Assembly (NCBI RefSeq): GCF_900142845.1
Contig: NZ_FSRU01000001.1
Span: 3,410,001 to 3,474,000 of the forward strand
DNA from: Paraburkholderia phenazinium
GTDB taxonomy: Bacteria > Pseudomonadota > Gammaproteobacteria > Burkholderiales > Burkholderiaceae
DNA length: 64,000 bases
Direction of reading: 5' to 3'
In this document: piece after piece, positions 9,327 through 19,044 of the stretch
Position numbering within the stretch: position 1 is the stretch's first letter
How the letters are laid out: every line of letters starts with the position of its first letter
The notes under the pieces: model-generated
What the model was told of the DNA's origin: nothing
Databases searched by the model: none
Seen by the model: the letters and a program-made list of their open reading frames with translations, nothing else
Position numbers and translations under genes: made by a program

Positions 9327-9682
9327 CGTTTCCTCCGATACGTTAGAAAAATTCCAGTCTGACTTTTTGAATCATTGCCATCACAATAGATTTGTCCATT
9401 CCACATTGCTCCGCACTGTGACGTCAGGCTCCATTACTCTTCGCTTGAGGCTGGCAACAACCGATGGGTTATCGTCTGGTCCCGACTGGAACCGGAGCCG
9501 CGCTCGTTCATATCTGCCCCAAAGGTCCCGAGTTGTACCAGCCGCCGGTATGCGGCCAACCTGACACCACCTCCCAGTTTCATCTAGTAGAAGAAGTCAC
9601 TTCCCTCGGTCTTCGTACTTCGCTTAGATCACATCTGCCCGTGAGCCCTGCGAAGCAACTTTAGGTGTGTAATTGACTACTG

Positions 9683-9751
9683 GCTTATCGTATCGTCTCA
9701 TGGCGTATCGAAGAATCCAGTTGCGTGATCAGGTCTTTCCCGAGGTCCTTT
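9683..9751 (+). repeat. Dispersed repeat B, copy 1
   Basis: The block GCTTATCGTATCGTCT and, further on, CAGGTCTTTCCCGAGGTCC (9730-9748) recur in the same order at 32694-32742 with small changes and a shorter interval. This shared order suggests two decayed copies of one intergenic repeat. No coding sense is seen. Confidence 0.4.
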
Positions 9752-9798
9752 GCAATTCGAACGCTCCGTGGTGCTGCCAGCGATCTTTCAGAGGTATT

Positions 9799-9865
9799 GG
9801 CAGATTGAGGGCGATGCGACGACAATCGCGGGGAAGCAACAACCCACGTTGTCACGGCGCACGCC
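9799..9865 (+). repeat. Dispersed repeat A, copy 2
   Basis: This matches the minus-strand copy at 6634-6697 over nearly its full length (shared blocks TTGAGGG, CGACAA, GCGGG and CCACGTTG). It lies just downstream of repeat B, so both may be parts of one longer degenerate element. Confidence 0.5.
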
Positions 9866-10103
9866 GGATATCGGGTATCGGAAGGCGCATGATGCTAAGG
9901 CGGTGCGCTGGCCTGTCACGAGGAGATCAGGTAGGCGCCGAACGATCTATGGATGGCGCGCAGAGCTTTGCGCAAAAACCTGAAAATGCAAAAAAAATCG
10001 AGGCCGCCAGTCTCAACCAGCGACCTCCGGCACAGAAAACGAGGCGATCAATGTACGGAATGCTCTCAACGTTGATACCGCCGCTGAGGTTAAGGCGGCC
10101 AGA

Positions 10104-11573
10104 TCAGCGCGCCGTAGAGGGGTGTGTTGAGGTCTGGGTCAGCGCAAGTGCATCGCAACGATCACCCCCACAGGCTTCCCACCCTCCGCCGAGTGACTTG
10201 TACAGTGCCACAGCGCGTACGTTAATATCCGACTCGGCCTGCGCCAGATCATCCCCCGCAGCGAGCTCTACCCGCTCGGCATCGAGCAGTTCCAGAAAAC
10301 CTGTCGATCCCTCCCGGTAGCGGACGCGCGCGAGATCAGCTGCGCGGTGACTCTGCGAAAACTGATCGATCAGTTTGCCGACCCGAGCATGAGTTTCGTT
10401 GTAAGACGTGAGCGCGCTGTCAACGTCCTCGATAGCGAGAAGAATGCTTTGCTCGTAAGCGGCTTGCGCAGCGTCCGAGCGGGCTTGCGCCGCATGAAGG
10501 TTTGCACGCACGCGCTGTACATTCAAACCATCCCAGGTAATACCCGGCATGATCGACCATGCCTGCGAACCCGCCGTCAAGAAATCCGTGCCCTGGCTCG
10601 AGAGAAAGCCGAGAAATCCGACCAGTGAAACATGCGGATAGAAGTCGGCCTCCGCAACGCCGATACGCGCGGTCGATGCCGCCAGTCGACGCTCCGCTTC
10701 CTGCACGTCAGGTCGACGCGCAAGCACATCGCCTATTGACCCCATGGGTAGGCTCACGGCGATTGGCTCGGAAGTGCGCGGCGACAAATCGACGTCAAGT
10801 TCGCCGGGGCGCTTGCCAAGCAGCACCGCAAGCCGGAACTGTGCGGTCTGCTCGTCTATCCTGAGATTGGGCAACTGCGCCTCCACTGCACTCAACCGAG
10901 CGCCCGCGCTTGCGACATCCTGCTCCGAGCCCGTGCCAACATTCGCCTGCGCCTGCACGAGACGCAGCGTCTCCTGGAGCGTCTTGATGTCGTTCTGGAC
11001 AATGGCGATTCGTGCCTGTGAACCGCGCATCATGAAGTAATTACGGGCCACTTCGCCAATGACGGAAACCTGGGCGCCGCGCAATGCCGCCTGCCGTGCA
11101 TCGCGTTCATCCTTCGACGATTCCACTTCGCGTCGGATGCCACCGAACAGATCAAGTTCCCAACTGGCATCGAACCCAGCGCGATACTCGTCGTAGCTAA
11201 CCTGGTCCGTGGTTATTCCCGGATACTGACCATAGGTGCGCGCAAAACTGGTCCCAGCCGAAACGGTTGGAATCTCCGCCGACTCCGCGCCGCTTACGAA
11301 GGCCCGCGACTCACGGAGGCGTGCCTGTGCAACGCGTAGATCGAGGTTATCGAGCGCCGCCATCTGTATAAGGGCATCAAGCGTCGGATCTCCAAACTGC
11401 TTCCACCATTGTGCCTGGAAGCTCCCGTTGTTCTCACGCATCGGATCGACGTTGAGCAGCTTCGGTACCGCTGGGGCGGCGGCGTGGTAATCGGGCCCGA
11501 CGGACACGCACCCAGCGAGCGCCAGCGCAGACAGGATTGCTGCAACAGCCGAGAAAGGATTCAGCCTATTCAT
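10104..11573 (-). CDS. RND efflux outer-membrane lipoprotein (NodT/OprM family)
   Basis: A 489-residue TolC-like channel. The start chosen gives a lipoprotein signal peptide with lipobox LAGC, so the cysteine near residue 21 would be acylated. Two OEP repeats follow, each with long amphipathic helices, including EVARNYFMMRGSQARIA and the internal repeat around YREGSTGFLELLDAER, both typical of OprM-like factors. It completes the pump encoded upstream on the same strand; its start lies one base after the stop of the pump gene. It would form the exit duct across the outer membrane. Confidence 0.95.
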   Translation of the reverse strand: MNRLNPFSAVAAILSALALAGCVSVGPDYHAAAPAVPKLLNVDPMRENNGSFQAQWWKQFGDPTLDALIQMAALDNLDLRVAQARLRESRAFVSGAESAEIPTVSAGTSFARTYGQYPGITTDQVSYDEYRAGFDASWELDLFGGIRREVESSKDERDARQAALRGAQVSVIGEVARNYFMMRGSQARIAIVQNDIKTLQETLRLVQAQANVGTGSEQDVASAGARLSAVEAQLPNLRIDEQTAQFRLAVLLGKRPGELDVDLSPRTSEPIAVSLPMGSIGDVLARRPDVQEAERRLAASTARIGVAEADFYPHVSLVGFLGFLSSQGTDFLTAGSQAWSIMPGITWDGLNVQRVRANLHAAQARSDAAQAAYEQSILLAIEDVDSALTSYNETHARVGKLIDQFSQSHRAADLARVRYREGSTGFLELLDAERVELAAGDDLAQAESDINVRAVALYKSLGGGWEACGGDRCDALALTQTSTHPSTAR

Positions 11574-11574
11574 T

Positions 11575-14500
11575 TCAGTGCTCCCCGAGAACCGGCGCGC
11601 TTTGGATAGCCTTACTGCGGCGCGCCTCACGCCGTTCCACGAACCCGCGTACCAACACATAGAAAAGAGGCGTGTACACCAATCCGAACGCCGTCACGCC
11701 TAACATCCCAGCGAACACCGCCACACCGATCGCGTGTCGCATCTCCGCCCCCGCGCCGTGAGCCAACACCAGTGGAACAACACCCATGATGAATGCCACC
11801 GATGTCATCAGGATCGGCCTCAGACGCAGGTGCGCTGCCTGAAGGACTGCCTGCTTGCGATCCATACCGCGTCCTTGTGCGTCGCGTGCAAATTCCACGA
11901 TAAGAATTGCGTTCTTGCACGCGAGGCCTACCAGCACGATCAAACCGATCTGCGTGAATATATTGTTGTCGCCATGTGTGAGCCACACGCCACCAATAGC
12001 TGACAAAAGTACCATCGGTACAATCAGGATGACCGCCAGCGGGAGCGAAACACTCTCATACAGGGAGGCGAGCACGAGGAACACCAGCAGCACGGACAAA
12101 GGAAATACGAGTACAGCCGTATTACCCGCAAGGATCTGCTGGTACGTCAGATCGGTCCATTCGAACGTCATCCCTCTCGGCAGATTCTCGCGCGCAATGC
12201 GCTCCATCGCTTCCTGTGCCTGTCCGGTGCTGTAACCCGGCGCGGCGCCGCCGTTGATTTCCGCCGTGGGATAACCGTTGTAGTGCATCGAACGCTCCGT
12301 CCCGACGGTGCGCTGCACTGACACGAACGAGCCTAGTGGCACCATGACCCCCGAAGAGTTACGGACCTTCAGTTGCCCGATGTTGTCAAGCGTGCGCCTG
12401 AAGTCCGGTTCAGCGGAGAGATTCACCTGGTACGTGCGACCGAAGCGGTTAAAGTCATTCACGTAGAAGGTGCCCGTGAACGCCTGAAGCGTGTCGGCGA
12501 CGTCGGTCATGTCGAGACCCTCAAGCTTCGCCTTCTCGCGGTCTATGTCCACGCGGACTTGCGGTACGCGTGCGTCGAAGCTCGAATAGAGCGGGCTCAA
12601 TGCGGGCTCTTTCGCGCCTAGCGCAATGAGTTTATCAATCTGGCGTTGCATTTCCATCGAACCATAGCCAGCACGGTCTTCAATCTGCATCCGGAACCCG
12701 CCCGTCTCGCCCATGCCGTCCACCGGCGGCGCGGGCACGACGCCAATGCTGGCGCCAGAGATAGCCGCATACTTCTTGTTCAACGCAGCAATGATCGCGT
12801 CGGCCGACAGCGACGGATCCCTCCGTTCCTCAAACGGCTTGAGAAGAAGGAAGATCACACCCGAATCGCTGCTATTCGTGAGGCCATTGATCGACAGACC
12901 CGGAAATGACGCGGAGCGCCAGACGCCAGGCTGATGAGCTGCGATGTCAGTCATCTCGCGCACGACGCCTTCCGTGCGGTCGAGTGACGCGCCGCTCGGT
13001 AACTGGACAAATGCGAGAATGAGTTGCTTGTCGAGCGTCGGCACAAAACCAGTCGGTACTCGCATAAAGCCGACCGCCGCGAGCACAATCAGACCGCCAT
13101 ACACCACAAGCGCAACCGACGAACGGCCCAACACCCGACTCACACCGCCGACGTAACGACCCGCGCCAGTCACGAACAGCCGGTTGAAGGGTCTGAATAA
13201 CCAGCCGAACAGGCGGTCGATCCATACTGTCAGCGCATCTTTAGGCGCGTCGTGAGACTTGAGCAGTATTGCGGCAAGCGCCGGGCTCAGCGTCAGGGAG
13301 TTGAACGCGGAGATCACCGTCGAGATTGCGATCGTTAGCGCGAACTGGCGATAGAACGCGCCGGTGAGCCCACTGATAAAAGCAGCCGGTATGAACACTG
13401 CACACAGTACCAGTGCCGTGGCAACGATTGGGCTAGTGACTTCCCGCATCGCACGTCGGCTCGCCTCCTTCGGACTCTGTCCCAGCTCGATATGCCGCTC
13501 AACGTTTTCAACCACGACGATTGCGTCGTCGACAACAATTCCGATCGCCAGCACGAGCCCGAACAACGACAGCGTATTGAGCGAGAAGCCGACTGCATCC
13601 ATAACAGCGAACGTGCCGATCAGCGACACGGGCACCGCAATAAGTGGAATGATCGATGCACGCCACGTCTGCAGGAAAAGAATAACGACCAGCACCACAA
13701 GCGCAATTGCATCGAAAAGCGTATGAACGACCGCTTCGATGGACGCCCGCTCGAACTGCGTATCGTCGCGGATGATTCGAAAGTCCAGACCCTCCGGAAA
13801 ATTCGCCTTCAGGCGTTTCATTGTCGTCATGACCTCGTTCGACGTCTGGATTGCGTTGCTGCCTGGGCGCTGGAACAACACAATACCAACAGCCGGATCG
13901 TTGTTCAGCAGGCTACGCTGCGCGTACAGGTCCGCGCCGAGTTCGACGCGCGCGACATCGCCAAGATGCACGACACCCGTGTCGCCACTGCTGCGCAAAA
14001 TAATTCGGCGGAACTGGTCTTCGGAAACGAGACGCCCCTGAGTATTCACATTCAATTGAAATGCGTCGTCCGTATGCATCGGGGGAGCGCCAAGCGTGCC
14101 TGCTGCCACCTCAACGTTCTGTTCCCGAATCGCCTTTATAACGTCAGGTGCCGTCAGTCCGCGTTGTGCCATACGTTGCGGATCCAGCCACACGCGCATG
14201 CTGTATTCACCCGCACCGAAGATCTGCACGTCACCGACGCCATCGAGACGAGACAATTCATCGCGAATGTGTGTGCGGGCGTAGTTCGAGAGATAGAGAC
14301 CATCATAGCGATGGTTCGTCGACACCAGATGCACTACCAGTGTGACCTCCGGCGAACTCTTCTGGGTCGTCACGCCGAGGCGCTGAACCTCATCGGGCAG
14401 GCGCGATAACACCTGCGCCACCCGGTTCTGCACTTGAACCTGCGCCGTATCGAGGTTGGTGCCGAGTGCGAAGGTAACTGTCAGCGCAAGCCGTCCGTCA

Positions 14501-14760
14501 CTCGTCGCCTGCGACGATGTGTACAGCATGTGTTCGACGCCGTTGATCTGCTCCTCAAGAGGTGTGGCCACGGTCTGCACAATCGTCTCGGGACTTGCCC
14601 CCGGGTAGTTCGCCTGCACGACAACAGTCGGCGGTACGATGTCCGGATATTGACTGACTGGCAGCATCACTAGCGCAATGGCACCAGCGATCACGAACAG
14701 AACCGACAAAACACCAGCGAAGATCGGTCGGTCGATAAAATAATTAGCTATACCTTTCAT
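11575..14760 (-). CDS. RND multidrug efflux pump, inner-membrane subunit (HAE1 family, MexF/AcrB type)
   Basis: A 1061-residue transporter beginning MKGIANYFIDRPIFAGVLSV, the conserved cytoplasmic helix and first membrane segment of HAE1 pumps. The proton-relay aspartates are visible in membrane segment 4 (AIGIVVDDAIVVVENVER). The porter-domain opening LPVSQYPDIVPPTVVV and the family pattern NYPGASPETI are present. Overall length, two large periplasmic loops and twelve membrane segments fit. An upstream in-frame extension of 20 residues lacks support. The sequence resembles the MexF branch more than AcrB, by eye. The substrate range cannot be read from sequence. Confidence 0.96.
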   Translation of the reverse strand: MKGIANYFIDRPIFAGVLSVLFVIAGAIALVMLPVSQYPDIVPPTVVVQANYPGASPETIVQTVATPLEEQINGVEHMLYTSSQATSDGRLALTVTFALGTNLDTAQVQVQNRVAQVLSRLPDEVQRLGVTTQKSSPEVTLVVHLVSTNHRYDGLYLSNYARTHIRDELSRLDGVGDVQIFGAGEYSMRVWLDPQRMAQRGLTAPDVIKAIREQNVEVAAGTLGAPPMHTDDAFQLNVNTQGRLVSEDQFRRIILRSSGDTGVVHLGDVARVELGADLYAQRSLLNNDPAVGIVLFQRPGSNAIQTSNEVMTTMKRLKANFPEGLDFRIIRDDTQFERASIEAVVHTLFDAIALVVLVVILFLQTWRASIIPLIAVPVSLIGTFAVMDAVGFSLNTLSLFGLVLAIGIVVDDAIVVVENVERHIELGQSPKEASRRAMREVTSPIVATALVLCAVFIPAAFISGLTGAFYRQFALTIAISTVISAFNSLTLSPALAAILLKSHDAPKDALTVWIDRLFGWLFRPFNRLFVTGAGRYVGGVSRVLGRSSVALVVYGGLIVLAAVGFMRVPTGFVPTLDKQLILAFVQLPSGASLDRTEGVVREMTDIAAHQPGVWRSASFPGLSINGLTNSSDSGVIFLLLKPFEERRDPSLSADAIIAALNKKYAAISGASIGVVPAPPVDGMGETGGFRMQIEDRAGYGSMEMQRQIDKLIALGAKEPALSPLYSSFDARVPQVRVDIDREKAKLEGLDMTDVADTLQAFTGTFYVNDFNRFGRTYQVNLSAEPDFRRTLDNIGQLKVRNSSGVMVPLGSFVSVQRTVGTERSMHYNGYPTAEINGGAAPGYSTGQAQEAMERIARENLPRGMTFEWTDLTYQQILAGNTAVLVFPLSVLLVFLVLASLYESVSLPLAVILIVPMVLLSAIGGVWLTHGDNNIFTQIGLIVLVGLACKNAILIVEFARDAQGRGMDRKQAVLQAAHLRLRPILMTSVAFIMGVVPLVLAHGAGAEMRHAIGVAVFAGMLGVTAFGLVYTPLFYVLVRGFVERREARRSKAIQSAPVLGEH

Positions 14761-14782
14761 GACTTGAGTCTCGATGAAGCGG

Positions 14783-16021
14783 CTATCGTGCAGCCAGTGC
14801 GGTTGTGCCAGATCCGGCAACCGGTCTGGTTACACTTGCGAGCTCAGCCTTTTGGCGGTCGTTGAGCTGCGCATCCATTGAGACGGTGATCGGCAGTACC
14901 ACCATGCCCGGTTGAACATGTTGCAGGCCATCAACGACCACCCGCTCGCCTGGCTGAATACCGCTTTCGACGACGCGCAAGCCGGCAAACACCGGACCTG
15001 TCGACACCTTGCGGTAGATGATCTTGCTATCTGGCCCGACCACGTAAACAAACTGATCCCCCAGATCAGTTCCCACTGCCGTGTCCCTCAGGAGGATGCG
15101 CGGCACCGGATGGCTCTCCTGAAGGCGGATCTGTGCATAGAGTCCTGGCGTGTACGCACCTTGCGCGTTGGGAAATACAGCTCGAAGGCGAATGGTTCCC
15201 GAACCAGAGTCGAGTTGATTGTCAACGAAATCCAGATGACCGACGTGCGTGAAGTCGTGCTCGTCCGCGAGGGCCATTGCAACTTCGGGCACGCTATGAC
15301 CGTCATCGCGAAAATGCTGGAGCGTAAGGTAGCTCTGTTCGTCGACGTCGAAATATCCGTAGATGGGGTCGACGCTGACGACGCGGGTCAGGACCGCATC
15401 TGGCGTGACCAGGTTGCCGGCAGTGATCATCGCATAGCTGACCTTCCCGTCGATCGGCGCACGCACGTCTGTGAAGCTGAGATTCAGTTGCGCCGCGTCG
15501 AGCTGGGCGCCGGTCGCAAGCGCCTTCGAATGCGATGTGCTTGCCGCGGTGTCAAGTTGCTCCGACGCTTCGCGCGAAATGGCACTCTGCATCAGCAATC
15601 GCTTACCTCGATCCGAATCGGACCGGGCTTGCACCGCCTCCGCCTGAGCTTGCGCGAGTTCCGCTGTCAGACGGTCTACCTCGGCGCGATAAGGACGCGG
15701 ATCGATCCGGAACAGTACGTCGCCCTTGTGTACCCGGGTGCCCTCCTTGAACAGCACCTCATCCACGTATCCGCTCACTCGTGGTCGTACGTCAATCGTG
15801 TCGACGGCCTGTAATCTGCCGGTGAATACCTGACGGTCATCCACCTGAAACGTACGGGCCTGCGCTACTGTCACCTGAGGTGCTGGCGCGGCGTTCACCG
15901 AATCGGCCGAAGCGGATGCATGCGTTTTAAGCAGCAGACTACTGCCCACGACGACCGCCAGCGTCATTATCTGGAGTACGATTCGCTTTCGTTTAAAGAA
16001 ATGTGTCGTTGGTTGAGACAT
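14783..16021 (-). CDS. RND efflux periplasmic adaptor (membrane-fusion protein, MexE/AcrA type)
   Basis: A 412-residue adaptor with an N-terminal membrane anchor or signal (about residues 13-37), then the lipoyl half-motif RVSGYVDEVLFKEGTRVHKGDVLFRID split around a helical hairpin rich in Ala, Gln and Glu (LTAELAQAQAEAVQAR). The second lipoyl half contains VRAPIDGKVS. It links pump and outer-membrane channel. It is the first gene of the efflux operon, with GAGG upstream of its start and 22 bp to the pump gene. No dedicated regulator is adjacent, so control is unclear. Confidence 0.95.
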   Translation of the reverse strand: MSQPTTHFFKRKRIVLQIMTLAVVVGSSLLLKTHASASADSVNAAPAPQVTVAQARTFQVDDRQVFTGRLQAVDTIDVRPRVSGYVDEVLFKEGTRVHKGDVLFRIDPRPYRAEVDRLTAELAQAQAEAVQARSDSDRGKRLLMQSAISREASEQLDTAASTSHSKALATGAQLDAAQLNLSFTDVRAPIDGKVSYAMITAGNLVTPDAVLTRVVSVDPIYGYFDVDEQSYLTLQHFRDDGHSVPEVAMALADEHDFTHVGHLDFVDNQLDSGSGTIRLRAVFPNAQGAYTPGLYAQIRLQESHPVPRILLRDTAVGTDLGDQFVYVVGPDSKIIYRKVSTGPVFAGLRVVESGIQPGERVVVDGLQHVQPGMVVLPITVSMDAQLNDRQKAELASVTRPVAGSGTTALAAR

Positions 16022-17292
16022 TACTTGACCCTCGTCGATTTGAAAGTATCGCTACTTCGTTTGCCTGATCCTCGGTTCCTGAGACACTGCCCCGCTGCGC
16101 CCCGGTCACCCCGTCTTGTACCTGATGCGTGTAAAGTTTTTCGCTCACATCGAAGTAAAAAAAGCGATTGAATGCCATCACGACATCACACGCATTCTGG
16201 CCCAGCAAGTCCGCTTTTCCGACAGCAAAGATGGCATCTTTCAGATGCAGTTTCGTCATGGCAGCGCCGATGCGCGTCACAAGCCCATGTGCATCTCGTG
16301 CGAAATCAAAATAAAGACGGACGACCGACACGAAAGCTACGCTCGCCTGTCGTCTGGCGAACCGCTCAATGTTTCTGTACAGTCTCTGGCTGAAGAGTCA
16401 CTTCCGATACGCCACGACGTTTATCATTGCGATCTTCAACATCGATACGGCATTCGCTGCGAATGGTATTCGCGTCATCACACCTGGCACCAACGAAGAC
16501 ACCTTCTCGGGATTTAGAATAACAGCGCGAACGTCACATCCGTTCACTAGAGTCGACCGGGCGCCACCGCCTCTTACCTAGTTGACGACTCCAACAACCG
16601 AGAACATAAAGGATCCTATATTGCTAGAGCCGAATCAAATACGGTGTCTAATCATTCTCGTTCTTCTTGCATCAAATTAGGACCCCCGTTTCGTCATGTC
16701 TTTAATAACGGTATGGCATAGCTAACCTCGAACGTGACTTTTTCGAGGTTCAATTTCGACATTTCGCGCAGGCGAGCAAAGAAACGTCTCACGTCAATTC
16801 TGGGTCTGTCACGATCGTTGCCCTTTCCGAAATTCCGTCACTACGCTAGTTGCCACAGTCGCTCCCGCAGTTCTATCCGAAGAGCATCTGGTATTCCCAT
16901 GCCTTCCTCCGAATGGAAACGGAACGGCACACCCTCCAAAGACGCGCCGTCGGTCAACCCCTGGCATTGTCACGTTATCGAACGGCACGCTCTCGAACAC
17001 ACTGTGTATAAAGACGCCGACTCTAATCAGAGTATCGCTACAGCACCGGAGCGCGCGTCACGCTTTCCCACGCCTGGAATGCCTCGGCGCGAAGAGGCCG
17101 CTTCTTTTTGCGTCGGTGTGGTAACGGCAATGCAGGAAGGGATTGGTGAACTGACCGCGTACCGAAGTTAGTGTCCGGTCCTTCATACGACGAACAAGTG
17201 GAGATAATACGTCTGCCAATCTCAAGGCGAACGCAAGCACGGTCACACAAAGGAATGACCACGTAGGCTGCCTCTCTCGCGCTGACGCGCTA
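16022..17292. other. Long region without a supported gene
   Basis: About 1.27 kb lie between the efflux operon start and a small gene. Several open frames exist on both strands but none shows a ribosome site with recognisable protein features. The left end should hold the efflux promoter. The region has a lower and more uneven G+C than the operons and may contain decayed genes. Confidence 0.4.
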
Positions 17293-17499
17293 CTACAGAT
17301 GGAGAGCGTCAAGCCGCGCTTGCGCGATCTCGTCTGGGTATTGGCGCTGGTACGCGTCGAACAACTGTAAACACAGCTGGGCGAGTGAAGCAAGTCCCAA
17401 GGCCTGCTCCGCGTACTCAACCTCGCCCGCGCTTAATACGTCATCGAGAACGGGAGCGAGACGGCGCAGTTGCAAAAACTTGGCGGACTCTAGCTTCAT
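17293..17499 (-). CDS. Small helical protein of unknown function
   Basis: A 68-residue protein starting MKLESAKFLQLRRLAP with GAGG 7 bases upstream. The sequence is almost entirely helix-forming, with leucines at regular spacing (SLAQLCLQLFDAYQRQYP), and has neither signal peptide nor membrane segment. I do not recognise the family. It follows the DUF3331 gene on the same strand, at about 100 bp, and the two may be co-transcribed. Confidence 0.5.
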   Translation of the reverse strand: MKLESAKFLQLRRLAPVLDDVLSAGEVEYAEQALGLASLAQLCLQLFDAYQRQYPDEIAQARLDALHL

Positions 17500-17599
17500 G
17501 CTAAACCTCGTGCGGCCTGATATTGGAGCACACGACTGCAGTGGCAACACCCTGGCAATGCTTCACCAGTAAGCGCGAATCGCCCCTCCCCACAGCGTC

Positions 17600-18136
17600 T
17601 CAAGCGATTGCGCGGTGCGTGGCCAGCTCGCTGGCCAGAATCATGGCGTCGCCGTTGAGTGGCCTCGATGGTCCGCGGCCTCGGGGTCGATAGACGCAAT
17701 CGCCGCGGCCAATACGTTTGCCAGACAAGGCACAACGCCCGGACGAGCGAGCGCGGCACGGCACCCAGACCTGCTCCTCGTAGTTGCAAAGCGTCGGATC
17801 GTGCCAGCACAGGGAGAAGCGCGAATTGGACAATGCCTCCACAACCCTTACCGTATAAGGCCGCACTTCCCCGCGGTCGCTCTTGCGTGGAAGGCGCTGG
17901 CCGCCATCGGACCAGGAACGCCTAGACAAATGCGGAGGCTGTCGCTTCGGATCTGGCGGTGAAGAAAACTCACGGATGGTTGCGAGCATCGAAGTCCAAG
18001 GGTCCGCTGAAGTATGACCGGCTGGCCGATGCGATGATAGGAGGTCGGCCGTTAGCAGCATGGGGCCAATAGACGCATGGTAAGAATCATTGTTTAAGAA
18101 TGTCTCAAGGGGCGAATCGCACTCAGCGTTCAACAT
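17600..18136 (-). CDS. DUF3331 domain-containing protein
   Basis: A 178-residue protein whose second half matches the DUF3331 family as I know it from Burkholderiaceae: SFCW-like core (RFSLCWHDPTLCNYEEQVW), then CALSGKRIGRGDCVYRP and the closing MILASEL. The CxLSGxxIxRGDxVYRP pattern may be a small zinc-like or beta-barrel element, but the function is unknown. The first 80 residues are low in conservation and may be disordered. GAGG lies about 8 bases before the ATG. Confidence 0.75.
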   Translation of the reverse strand: MLNAECDSPLETFLNNDSYHASIGPMLLTADLLSSHRPAGHTSADPWTSMLATIREFSSPPDPKRQPPHLSRRSWSDGGQRLPRKSDRGEVRPYTVRVVEALSNSRFSLCWHDPTLCNYEEQVWVPCRARSSGRCALSGKRIGRGDCVYRPRGRGPSRPLNGDAMILASELATHRAIA

Positions 18137-18569
18137 CGCGTTCCTCTCTTTAGCGACGAGTGAAGATCAATCAAATTTAGCAGTACGGTCGAATGACCAC
18201 TAACTTACGGCTACTGGACACATATTGAGATGACTCTTCGAAGAAGTTAAACGCTCAAACGGGGTGGGCGGCAGTTCCGCAGCAATGTTGGCCCAAGCCG
18301 CGCCGCACGCTTTGCGCTGTCGTAACGGTGTGTGGCCTCAATGTGAGAAGAGTAGCTCTTGCGGAAGAGCGAATCTATTCCCCGGTAGGATATTCTGACG
18401 CCGCATTGAGGTAAGTCGCATATACGAGGGTATAAGCGCGGCAAGGAAGCTTCATGCGCGGCGCCGATCTGCGCAAAGACGAGACTGCCGCAGAGTTGGT
18501 TCGATTCGCATATACGTTCGTATCATGTCGCCGCACATGGTTATAAGCTAATCTGCAGATGAAAAAGAG
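18137..18569. other. Intergenic region between divergent DUF3331 and response-regulator genes
   Basis: These 433 bp carry the divergent upstream regions of the two flanking genes. I see no clear promoter pair and no further gene. Confidence 0.4.
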
Positions 18570-18995
18570 ATGGACTGCACCGGCCTCACGCCGTCCCTTA
18601 AAACGAGAGGTCGAGAGGGCATTTTGCAAATTTCGCCTGTTGTTTCGATTGTCGATGATGACCAAGCGGTTCGTCATGCCCTGGACAGCCTGATCCGGTC
18701 GCTGGGTTGGCAGGTGCGCATGTATAAGTCGGCGGAGGAATTTTTTTCGTCAGGGGAGGCTGCTCACACCGCCTGCCTGATTTCCGATGTTTTAATGCCA
18801 GGGATGTCCGGTATCGAGATGTATGAGCACCTTCGTGCTCAGGGGCATAATCCACCGACCATATTTATCACCGCCTGTCCGAGCGCACCTCTACGGGCGC
18901 AAGTCGTGAGTGCCGGCGCACTCGTGTTGCTGCCGAAACCTTATGACACAGCCACTTTGACTCACTGGCTCTCGGTAGCACTTGGTAGTCCTTAG
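18570..18995 (+). CDS. Stand-alone response-regulator receiver protein (FixJ-type receiver)
   Basis: A 141-residue protein consisting only of a receiver domain. Visible are the acidic cluster at residues 29-31 (VDDD), phospho-acceptor Asp73 in ISDVLMPGMSG, the switch Thr (FITACPS) and the conserved Lys in LPKPYD. There is no DNA-binding domain. The first 20 residues are poorly conserved; an in-frame TTG at 18624 preceded by AGAGGG gives a shorter protein that starts right at the domain and may be the true start. It lies convergent to the FixJ-type regulator and near the giant sensor kinase, so it could act as a phosphate sink or as a competitor. Confidence 0.85.
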   Translation: MDCTGLTPSLKTRGREGILQISPVVSIVDDDQAVRHALDSLIRSLGWQVRMYKSAEEFFSSGEAAHTACLISDVLMPGMSGIEMYEHLRAQGHNPPTIFITACPSAPLRAQVVSAGALVLLPKPYDTATLTHWLSVALGSP

Positions 18996-19044
18996 CGATG
19001 GAACGGCGCTGAGAAGAAGTCCGAATTACCTGACACGATGACGC

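Larger units (their letters stand above)
9327..10103. other. Long intergenic region with dispersed repeats
   Basis: No supported gene lies in these 777 bp. The middle (9683-9865) consists of degenerate repeats that recur at 6634-6697 and 32694-32742 (separate entries). The open frames here have no ribosome site and no family resemblance. The region separates the sugar cluster from the efflux pump and may be a scar of past rearrangement. Confidence 0.45.

Noticed and set aside
13492..14409. 305-codon plus-strand open frame opposite the RND pump
   Set aside because: It is a shadow of the pump gene with no start context and no family features.
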